Positions 26,993 through 31,177 of a stretch of 31,177 nt of DNA are shown piece by piece. The notes beneath the pieces are model-generated. The model was not told the origin of the DNA. It saw only the letters and a program-made list of their open reading frames with translations, and searched no databases. A program made the translations under genes and the position numbers. Position 1 is the first letter of the stretch, and every line of letters starts with the position of its first letter. The stretch is from a virus. The stretch lies in IMG/VR virus record IMGVR_UViG_3300034279_001044, positions 1-31,177 of that record. One strand, written 5' to 3'.

Positions 26993-27064
26993 TACGAGAG
27001 AAAAATGGTCGGTATGTAAAAAATGTCTCAAAAGTTTACTATATTTGAGACAAAATCTCTCGTA
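26993..27064 (-). repeat. Outer 9-bp inverted repeat enclosing a terminator hairpin
   Basis: TACGAGAGA at 26993-27001 and its exact complement TCTCTCGTA at 27056-27064 enclose the terminator hairpin at 27018-27052. The result is a two-level, asymmetric stem of about 70 bases between the transglycosylase gene and the 83-residue gene. It may stabilise the 3' end of the transcript or form a small structured RNA. Confidence 0.5.
27018..27052 (-). terminator. Intrinsic terminator after the lytic transglycosylase gene
   Basis: A perfect 9-bp stem TGTCTCAAA/TTTGAGACA (27024-27032 with 27044-27052) has an 11-base loop. On the minus strand it is followed by six T residues (complement of 27018-27023). 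It lies 25 bases after the stop of the transglycosylase-like gene, so it ends the leftward envelope-enzyme unit. Confidence 0.8.
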
Positions 27065-27076
27065 TATCAACAGGTA

Positions 27077-27583
27077 TTAACCAGTGATAAATCCCCTTAT
27101 TTTAAGGTCCTTGTAGACCATTTTTGAAACTTTATTCCAATAGTGCCTTGTAGCACCCTTTTTGTGTCCATTAGGACCGCCATTCCACTTCCGTGCAATG
27201 ATTTCCATATCACTCATTGTGATGGTTTCCCAGTTAATGTTGGGATTGTAGAAATTCTGAAAAATCCAAAACATTTGTTCAGATTTTTCAGGATTTAGCC
27301 TATCTTGTAAAGTAAAAGTTTTATTGATACCTTTTATTTTACAGATTCGGTTCACTTCCTTCACCATTACCGGTAAAATTTGAGCTATTCCAAGTGAACC
27401 ATCCTTTGATCGTGCGGTTGCATTGCCTTTAGACTCAACCCAAACGATAGATGAATATAACACATTCTTCATTGTTGATGATTTAGTTTCAACACTTCTA
27501 TTAACTGTGGTAGTCATTGCTACCAATGGAAAACAAAAGCCAATTAAGAATAATGCTATAACCCGTTTACATTTGTTAGTCAT
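27077..27583 (-). CDS. Exported lytic-transglycosylase-like protein (SLT fold), 168 aa
   Basis: The SLT (goose-lysozyme-like) signature is clear: SIVWVESKGNATARSKDGSL with catalytic Glu50, GIAQILPVMVKEV, and RKWNGGPNG followed by TRHYWNKV, the usual 'A/W-NGGP ... T-x-x-Y' end. The N-terminus (KCKRVIALFLIGFCFPLVAM) is a signal peptide. The start at 27583 was chosen because GAGGAAAGGAAT precedes this ATG; an in-frame ATG 72 bases upstream would add a non-hydrophobic leader. It would cut peptidoglycan glycan strands in the periplasm during lysis or entry. It has its own promoter at 27697-27727 and a terminator. The NAGPA-like gene lies upstream on the same strand. Confidence 0.85.
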   Translation of the reverse strand: MTNKCKRVIALFLIGFCFPLVAMTTTVNRSVETKSSTMKNVLYSSIVWVESKGNATARSKDGSLGIAQILPVMVKEVNRICKIKGINKTFTLQDRLNPEKSEQMFWIFQNFYNPNINWETITMSDMEIIARKWNGGPNGHKKGATRHYWNKVSKMVYKDLKIRGFITG

Positions 27584-27696
27584 ATTCCTTTCCTCATTAT
27601 TGGATAATATATTTAACGAACCATTCCGTTGTTGCCAACGATATGGTTGAAACACATACCGACCATGTTTTCAAAGAACGAAATTTTAGTATCATT

Positions 27697-27727
27697 CAAA
27701 GATACAGAAAATATAAATATAAAGCAA
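27697..27727 (-). promoter_or_regulatory. Bacteroidota-type promoter for the transglycosylase gene
   Basis: On the minus strand, TTGC (complement of 27724-27727) is followed after exactly 19 bases by TATCTTTG (complement of 27697-27704), a full match to TAnnTTTG. The TTGC form of the upstream box is also used at 28583. Transcription would begin about 105 bases before the transglycosylase start. Confidence 0.65.
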
Positions 27728-27752
27728 GCATTTTTTTATTCTATTATCTATT

Positions 27753-27799
27753 AGATCTATAGATCTATATTATATTAGATCTATATTAGATCTAGATCT
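27753..27799. repeat. Cluster of five AGATCT palindromes
   Basis: AGATCT occurs five times in 47 bases, at 27753, 27761, 27777, 27788 and 27794, usually inside TTAGATCTATA. The intervals are 8, 16, 11 and 6 bases, so this is a cluster rather than a strict tandem array. It lies in the non-coding region between the two exported-enzyme genes, just upstream of the promoter at 27697, and looks like an operator or a structured leader. Confidence 0.6.
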
Positions 27800-27805
27800 T
27801 AGCAT

Positions 27806-27837
27806 TTTCTCTGTGTTCACACTTTCTCCGTGTTCAC
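27806..27837. repeat. Two 15-bp direct repeats with 17-bp period
   Basis: TTTCTCTGTGTTCAC (27806-27820) and TTTCTCCGTGTTCAC (27823-27837) differ at one base. They lie just downstream, in the minus-strand sense, of the candidate promoter at 27841-27871, so they would cover its start site. They could be a pair of repressor sites. Confidence 0.55.
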
Positions 27838-27840
27838 TAG

Positions 27841-27871
27841 CAAGATAAACAATTTTACCTATATGATCAAA
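27841..27871 (-). promoter_or_regulatory. Weak promoter-like site downstream of the NAGPA-like gene
   Basis: On the minus strand, GCTTTGATC, identical to the start of the repeated early promoters, is followed 19 bases after TTTG by TTATCTTG (complement of 27841-27848), two mismatches from TAnnTTTG. It begins about 13 bases after the stop of the upstream gene. It may be a regulated or degenerate copy of the early promoter. Confidence 0.45.
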
Positions 27872-27881
27872 GCAATAATTG

Positions 27882-28535
27882 CTACCAAGCAAGAACATTT
27901 GGATATTTCCTCATTTTTTTAATTGGCGTTTGTACATAGTCATATTTGTTTTCACGATAGAGAAATGTGGAACCACCGCCATCCATATTGATTGCATCAA
28001 GGCAACCTAATTCCAATAATCTTTTTGGTAAATCCACCACTCTGATTCCATCACTGATATAGATAAATACACTATCCTTATGATGACTGCCAAACACCGT
28101 TCTCGGCCGTCTGGCAGTTGTAAATGAGTTGCGGTGTATCTTTTGTGGTATACTGTCTTTAAGAAGTAATGGCGTTCCTGCAAAGATGTATTTTGACCAT
28201 ATCGCTGGCACCTCACCTAAACCGCTGAAATGTAAATGTGGTGTAAGATTTGGAACACCCCATTCATGTTGATCATCAATAGATACAAATGGCCAATTAA
28301 ATGGATTATTGGGATAAATCTTATCGTGATTCTTAAATGGTGGAACAACCGCCTTTGTTGTGAAGAAAGATAGATTTATCATGTTCCTCAATTTATACTT
28401 TACAGAATACCAACTTGGGTGGCGTAATGTATCTGACGAAAATACATGAACATCTTTGACTGCCAACTTTATCACCCATTCCTTCCCCCAAAGCATCGGT
28501 GATACTAATAGTAATAATAAAATAAATCGTTTCAT
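27882..28535 (-). CDS. Exported phosphodiester glycosidase (NAGPA/DUF2233-like), 217 aa
   Basis: The C-terminal half carries the NAGPA-family signature: SFTTARRPRTVFGSH, then DSVFIYISDGIRVVDLPKRL, then LGCLDAINMDGGGSTFLY with the conserved DGGGS at residues 185-189. The N-terminus (MKRFILLLLLVSPMLWG) is a signal peptide, so it acts outside the cytoplasm. Known relatives remove GlcNAc-1-phosphodiester caps; bacterial and phage members act on cell-surface glycopolymers or are uncharacterised. The start at 28535 has GAAGGG five bases upstream; a TTG one codon earlier is less likely. It lies upstream of the transglycosylase gene, and the pair may attack the envelope together. Confidence 0.8.
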   Translation of the reverse strand: MKRFILLLLLVSPMLWGKEWVIKLAVKDVHVFSSDTLRHPSWYSVKYKLRNMINLSFFTTKAVVPPFKNHDKIYPNNPFNWPFVSIDDQHEWGVPNLTPHLHFSGLGEVPAIWSKYIFAGTPLLLKDSIPQKIHRNSFTTARRPRTVFGSHHKDSVFIYISDGIRVVDLPKRLLELGCLDAINMDGGGSTFLYRENKYDYVQTPIKKMRKYPNVLAW

Positions 28536-28582
28536 CAAATCCCTTCAAATAAATAATTAGTAAAAAAAATTTCAAAAAGTGC

Positions 28583-28613
28583 TTGCTTGTTTCGCAACAA
28601 TTCATTATGTTAG
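28583..28613 (+). promoter_or_regulatory. Plus-strand Bacteroidota-type promoter for the DUF4494-like gene
   Basis: TTGC (28583-28586) is followed after exactly 19 bases by TATGTTAG (28606-28613), two mismatches from TAnnTTTG. The 16 bases ATTTCAAAAAGTGCTT at its upstream edge are identical to those at the promoter at 29515, which supports a shared element. It starts the rightward early unit and lies in the divergent region opposite the NAGPA-like gene. Confidence 0.6.
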
Positions 28614-28657
28614 TATCAAATATAAACATTTTAACTCACATTTCCAAAGGAATTGTT

Positions 28658-28864
28658 ATGGCGTTCTACCTCGCAAAAGTTCAGTTTGAAATCACAAACG
28701 AACAAGGTAAAGTAAAAAGGCACAACAGAACATATCTGGTTGATGCAGTTTCAGTCACAGATGCAGAAGTTCAAGTGAACAAGTTCTTGAAAAATAGTAC
28801 AGAACCATTTGAAGTAAAAACTATTTCTGAATCAAAAATTGTGGACTACATCAATGAGCAATAA
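28658..28864 (+). CDS. DUF4494-like small protein, 68 aa
   Basis: The sequence reads MAFYLAKVQFEITNEQGKVK, then RTYLVDAVSVTDAEVQVNKF and PFEVKTISES. The order 'KV-x-x-E ... YLVDAVSFTDAEA ... F-x-V' matches my recollection of DUF4494, a family found mostly in Bacteroidota genomes and their phages. The start at 28658 was chosen for AAAGGA seven bases upstream; an upstream in-frame ATG lies inside the promoter. It is the first gene of the rightward unit, and its end overlaps the next gene. The family has no known biochemical function. Confidence 0.75.
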   Translation: MAFYLAKVQFEITNEQGKVKRHNRTYLVDAVSVTDAEVQVNKFLKNSTEPFEVKTISESKIVDYINEQ

Positions 28865-29279
28865 TCATTACGAAAATTTGGTAAATGATTTCTCAAAATC
28901 ATTTGATTCCGTAATTAAATCCAAAGATTTATTGGAATTGAAAGACAACTATATTCAAATGGAAGTCTATCGAGAAAATATATTTGAATGGGTTTTAACT
29001 AAAATAAATTCGGATGAAGAAAAGAGTGAATATCTCACCAAGTTTGCAAACAAAGAAAATGATCTTTGGGTGAATAACTTTATACCAGAATTTGATAACA
29101 ATTTTACTTTTGAAGATATTGAAAATCTATTTGAAGAATATGATTCATATTTTCAAAGATACGGCTGTCTAAATTCAGACCAAATAATTTCATGGGATAG
29201 TGAGAATGTGATGTTCGATGATGAATTTGGGAATGTTGATATTGTAAAAAGACCAGATAAAATGATGAACATTCAGTAA
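28854..29279 (+). CDS. Acidic hypothetical protein, 141 aa
   Basis: The start ATG at 28854 overlaps the previous gene by 11 bases. The protein begins MSNNHYENLVNDFSKSFDSV and is rich in Asp, Glu, Asn and Phe, with two aromatic-acidic stretches (PEFDNNFTFEDIENLFEEYD). No membrane segment or known motif is visible. Small acidic early proteins of phages often mimic DNA or bind host enzymes, but there is no direct sign of this here. An intrinsic terminator follows at 29302. Confidence 0.7.
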   Translation: MSNNHYENLVNDFSKSFDSVIKSKDLLELKDNYIQMEVYRENIFEWVLTKINSDEEKSEYLTKFANKENDLWVNNFIPEFDNNFTFEDIENLFEEYDSYFQRYGCLNSDQIISWDSENVMFDDEFGNVDIVKRPDKMMNIQ

Positions 29280-29301
29280 AATCTATTTAAGTCTATATTT
29301 T

Positions 29302-29342
29302 TCAAGGATTTATGTCATTTTTGATGTAAGTCCTTGATTTTT
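29302..29342 (+). terminator. Intrinsic terminator after the acidic protein gene
   Basis: A 15-bp stem with a few G-U pairs starts with TCAAGGA (29302) and ends with TCCTTGA (29337), has a short T-rich loop and is followed by TTTTT. It ends the first rightward unit 23 bases after the stop codon. Confidence 0.8.
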
Positions 29343-29419
29343 ATACAGTTATATCAATTAAACTTAACTCCTTACAAACCAATGAGTTATATTTTTTTTA
29401 CTTTTTTTGAAAATAATGC

Positions 29420-29450
29420 TTTGATCTTACAAAAAAATGTCTTATATTTG
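29420..29450 (+). promoter_or_regulatory. Early promoter copy 1
   Basis: TTTG (29420-29423), 19 bases, TATATTTG (29443-29450). The sequence between and around the boxes (ATAATGCTTTGATCTTAC) is shared with the copies at 29608 and 29919. The 5' leader has ACAACCA about 17 bases downstream. No gene longer than 19 codons lies before the next copy. The 396 bases between genes at 29280 and 29675 hold one terminator and three such promoters. Confidence 0.85.
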
Positions 29451-29514
29451 TAGTATAAAATGATGACAACCAACACAAATATAAACAAATTTTCAAAATT
29501 ATTTCAAAAAGTGC

Positions 29515-29545
29515 TTTGATCTTAACAAAAAATGTGTTATATTTG
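29515..29545 (+). promoter_or_regulatory. Early promoter copy 2
   Basis: TTTG (29515-29518), 19 bases, TATATTTG (29538-29545), with GTGCTTTGATCTTA at the upstream box and ACAACCA in the leader. It has the ATTTCAAAAAGTGCTT edge also seen at 28583. It is followed by a 23-codon open frame that runs into copy 3. Confidence 0.85.
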
Positions 29546-29607
29546 TAATGTAAGATGATGAACAACCAACGGACATATAAAAAAGTGATAAAAATAAAAA
29601 ATAATGC

Positions 29608-29638
29608 TTTGATCTTACAAAAATAGTCCGTATATTTG
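29608..29638 (+). promoter_or_regulatory. Early promoter copy 3
   Basis: TTTG (29608-29611), 19 bases, TATATTTG (29631-29638). It lies 37 bases upstream of the 76-residue protein gene, with ACAACCA in the leader. It is the promoter closest to that gene. Confidence 0.88.
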
Positions 29639-29675
29639 TAGAGTAAGTTTAGAAACAACCAATTAGGATAAAATT

Positions 29676-29906
29676 ATGAAACACACTATGCCAGCCGCTC
29701 GTAGATTGAGACAAGAATTACAAAATGAATTGACTGAAAAACAATTCAAAAAGATTGAAATGTTGCTTTCAATTACTGTTGATGTAGAAAATATGCAATT
29801 ACAGAAGGCATGGAAATTTGGCAAAGATGGCCAAACATTCCAAGACTTTATGGAAAGTTTTGTCCAACCAGGACACTATCAAAAATGGGATGAAAGTAAA
29901 TTATGA
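29676..29906 (+). CDS. Small hypothetical protein, 76 aa
   Basis: The protein begins MKHTMPAARRLRQELQNELT and is helical and charged, with MQLQKAWKFGKDGQTFQDFM further on. AGGATAAAATT precedes the start. No motif was recognised. It stands alone between early promoter copies 3 and 4, so it is a single-gene early unit. The short basic N-terminus would allow nucleic-acid binding, but there is no direct sign of it. Confidence 0.7.
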   Translation: MKHTMPAARRLRQELQNELTEKQFKKIEMLLSITVDVENMQLQKAWKFGKDGQTFQDFMESFVQPGHYQKWDESKL

Positions 29907-29918
29907 TAAAAATAATGC

Positions 29919-29949
29919 TTTGATCTTACAAAAAAATGCCTTATATTTG
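29919..29949 (+). promoter_or_regulatory. Early promoter copy 4
   Basis: TTTG (29919-29922), 19 bases, TATATTTG (29942-29949), beginning 13 bases after the stop of the 76-residue gene. The leader contains ACAACCA twice before the next start codon. Confidence 0.88.
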
Positions 29950-29990
29950 TAGTATAAACTGATAACAACCACTATTTTGAGGAAACAACC

Positions 29991-30311
29991 ATGAGACAAG
30001 TAACAAGATTAGCCGTTTCAAATTGGCTTATGCGTAAGAAATTCCGTAGAGACAATACCCATACAGACGGCGATACCCTATATCTTCACAATAACCCTAT
30101 CGCTCAAATTGATACCGATGGAAATGTTTTCATCCGTTCTGCCGGGTGGGAAACAAAGACAACCAGAGAGAGACTTAATGGTGTTCCCGGTGTCCGTATC
30201 AATCAGAAAAACTGGCAATGGTATCTCAATGGTCAAACATGGGTAAATTCTCACCAGTGGACATACATAGGTAAATGGTCACCCGAAAATGGTGGAATGA
30301 TTATTGAATAA
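29991..30311 (+). CDS. Hypothetical protein with TxxRLNGxPGV motif, 106 aa
   Basis: The protein begins MRQVTRLAVSNWLMRKKFRR and ends GKWSPENGGMIIE. The middle, TTRERLNGVPGVRINQKNWQ followed by WYLNGQTW, is a phrase I recognise from small uncharacterised proteins of many phages and some bacteria (usually 'T-x-x-RLN-x-LPGV-x-I-x-QK-x-x-x-WYLNG-x-W'). No enzymatic motif is seen. GAGGA lies about eight bases upstream of the ATG. It heads the unit from promoter copy 4. Confidence 0.75.
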   Translation: MRQVTRLAVSNWLMRKKFRRDNTHTDGDTLYLHNNPIAQIDTDGNVFIRSAGWETKTTRERLNGVPGVRINQKNWQWYLNGQTWVNSHQWTYIGKWSPENGGMIIE

Positions 30312-30361
30312 CCAATTCAGTAATTCGGTAAATAACTTAATCAATAACTTTGGAAATCAAT

Positions 30362-30886
30362 ATGAAAAAGAAAATAGAATTGAAACGAGCAAAAAGACAC
30401 GAAGCTATCAAGATGAAAACAGTAACTTGTGAAGGTGGCGATACTATGAGTAAATGGTATTCCGGCCGTAACTGTAACGAGAAAATTCGTGTAATGGAAA
30501 ACATTGTCTCTGCTGTTTGTTGGAAATGTGTTGCATCAAAGATTCCAGGTCCACAACTGAATGAGAAAAATGTTGCTACTGGTTTTCCTCGTGGCTGGAA
30601 GTTTTTTAAGGAATTTGTGCACGAAGATGGTCGTGTGTTTCATAAGGGCGAAGAACAATCATCATTGCGTGGAACATTGCCACCAACTGAAATCAAGGTT
30701 GTTGTGAACAAACCGCGTAAAAAGAAAGAAACACTTGACGATAAAATTTCAACCGAAATTGTAAAAAAAATGCGTAAAACAAAACCGGCCAAGAAAGCCG
30801 AGAAGAAACCTGCCAAGGCAAAGACAACCAAGGCAACCAAGACAAAAACTATCAAACCAACAAAGACAACGAGGAGAAAGAAATGA
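30362..30886 (+). CDS. Cys-containing protein with Lys/Ala/Thr-rich tail, 174 aa
   Basis: The start is the ATG at 30362, preceded by GGAAA; an in-frame TTG four codons upstream is less likely. The first part has four Cys residues in TVTCEGGDTM, GRNCNEK and AVCWKCVASKIPG, spaced like a zinc-binding knuckle. Then comes FPRGWKFFKEFVHEDGRVFH. The last 55 residues are almost entirely Lys, Ala, Thr and Pro repeats (AEKKPAKAKTTKATKTKTIK), like the tail of histone H1 or bacterial histone-like proteins. A nucleic-acid-binding role is plausible. It overlaps the following HTH gene as ATGA. Confidence 0.7.
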   Translation: MKKKIELKRAKRHEAIKMKTVTCEGGDTMSKWYSGRNCNEKIRVMENIVSAVCWKCVASKIPGPQLNEKNVATGFPRGWKFFKEFVHEDGRVFHKGEEQSSLRGTLPPTEIKVVVNKPRKKKETLDDKISTEIVKKMRKTKPAKKAEKKPAKAKTTKATKTKTIKPTKTTRRKK

Positions 30887-31161
30887 TTGAAACACCAGAA
30901 GGAAAGTTTTATACAGTCCCGGAAGTTGCAAAGATTCTCGGTTGTTCGTTTCAGTATGTTCGTAAATTGGTAAATGGTAGAACCAGAAAATACCAATCTT
31001 ACAAACTATTTGAGAAACCAGTAGTTGATCAGTCTCTTGTTCGTCCTGTTCGTAAAGAGAACAGCAAAACAGTGAAATACTTGATACATGAAAACGCAGT
31101 CAAGACTTTGGTAGATAAGAAATTACAAAAAATAAAAAATAATGCTTTGATCTTATCGTAA
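30883..31161 (+). CDS. Helix-turn-helix protein (MerR/excisionase-like), 92 aa
   Basis: The N-terminus YTVPEVAKILGCSFQYVRKL, followed by VNGRTRKYQSYKL, is a winged-helix excisionase/MerR-type DNA-binding motif. The remainder is basic and contains KYLIHENAVKTLV. GAGGAGAAAG precedes the ATG, which overlaps the upstream stop. The last ten codons are formed by the next copy of the repeated promoter (KNNALILS), so the gene has been extended or trimmed into it. Likely a phage transcription regulator. Confidence 0.75.
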   Translation: MIETPEGKFYTVPEVAKILGCSFQYVRKLVNGRTRKYQSYKLFEKPVVDQSLVRPVRKENSKTVKYLIHENAVKTLVDKKLQKIKNNALILS

Positions 31162-31176
31162 AATGCCTTATATTTG
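31146..31176 (+). promoter_or_regulatory. Early promoter copy 5 (at window end)
   Basis: TTTG (31146-31149), 19 bases, TATATTTG (31169-31176). Its upstream part overlaps the 3' end of the HTH gene. It implies another early gene just beyond the window. Confidence 0.85.
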
Positions 31177-31177
31177 T

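Larger units (their letters stand above)
27005..27666. repeat. 13-bp inverted repeats flanking the transglycosylase gene
   Basis: ATGGTCGGTATGT at 27005-27017 recurs as its exact complement at 27654-27666. On the appropriate strand each copy is also preceded by GAAAA. One copy is in the leader of the transglycosylase gene and the other is just past its terminator. The GC content is higher than the surroundings, so these may be protein-binding or RNA-pairing sites. Confidence 0.4.

Noticed and set aside
28536-28629. Minus-strand promoter for the NAGPA-like gene
   Set aside because: TTTATTTG near 28545 is close to the -7 box but leaves almost no leader before the start codon, and no convincing upstream box was found.
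29398-29658. Minus-strand frame of 86 codons across the promoter array
   Set aside because: It is made of the repeated promoter sequence read backwards (Phe/Leu/Tyr-rich repeats) and conflicts with the strand of the promoters.
29411-31177. Repeated sequence that could suggest a CRISPR array
   Set aside because: Spacings between copies are irregular, genes lie between them and each copy has clear promoter boxes.
1-31177. tRNA genes
   Set aside because: No cloverleaf with a TTCGA-type arm and acceptor stem was seen in any intergenic stretch; a covariance-model search would settle it.

Overview
The window looks like part of a large, AT-rich, contractile-tailed (T4-like) bacteriophage genome whose host is probably a member of the Bacteroidota or a neighbouring FCB-group lineage. 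The phage assignment rests on a baseplate gene block: a gp25-type wedge protein, a gp6-type wedge protein, a gp5-type hub protein, very large tail proteins and a T4 gp55-type late sigma factor. The host inference rests on three points. First, a series of near-identical promoters has the Bacteroidota form TTTG-N19-TAnnTTTG. Second, one gene resembles DUF4494, a family typical of Bacteroidota and their phages. Third, another gene carries the 'Fibrobacter succinogenes major paralogous domain', a C-type-lectin-like fold.

Layout. Positions 1-18433 (all minus strand, so read from right to left) form a tightly packed virion block. In order of transcription it holds a gp5-like hub, a 1589-residue coiled-coil/LRR protein, a 735-residue protein with a probable Cys/His peptidoglycan-hydrolase domain, a short coupling protein, gp25, gp6, a DNRLRE-like beta protein, a coiled-coil protein, a 1324-residue protein with a LamG-like domain, and two smaller structural proteins, the last cut by the window edge. 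Positions 18384-20550 hold a small conserved-looking protein, the gp55-like sigma factor, a one-TM protein and a ClpP-like serine protease. Positions 20587-26946 are accessory and metabolic: a four-TM coiled-coil membrane protein, UV damage endonuclease (UvsE/UVDE), a glycosyltransferase-like protein, a lipoprotein, the lectin-like protein, a small TM protein, a methyltransferase-like protein, ThyX and two small unknowns. Positions 27077-28535 encode two exported enzymes, a lytic-transglycosylase-like protein and a phosphodiester-glycosidase (NAGPA-like) protein, with an unusual repeat-rich regulatory region between them. From 28583 rightward the strand switches. Small plus-strand genes (DUF4494-like, acidic, HTH, Lys-rich tail and unknowns) sit among five near-identical strong promoters, which is how a phage early region looks.

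How the parts fit (inference). The rightward small genes are probably early genes read by host RNA polymerase through the repeated host-type promoters. The leftward virion genes are probably late genes read through the gp55-like sigma factor. The two exported enzymes and the hydrolase domain in the baseplate block would act on the host envelope at release and entry. ThyX and UvsE support nucleotide supply and DNA repair. No tRNA, CRISPR array, integrase, transposase or reverse transcriptase was seen.
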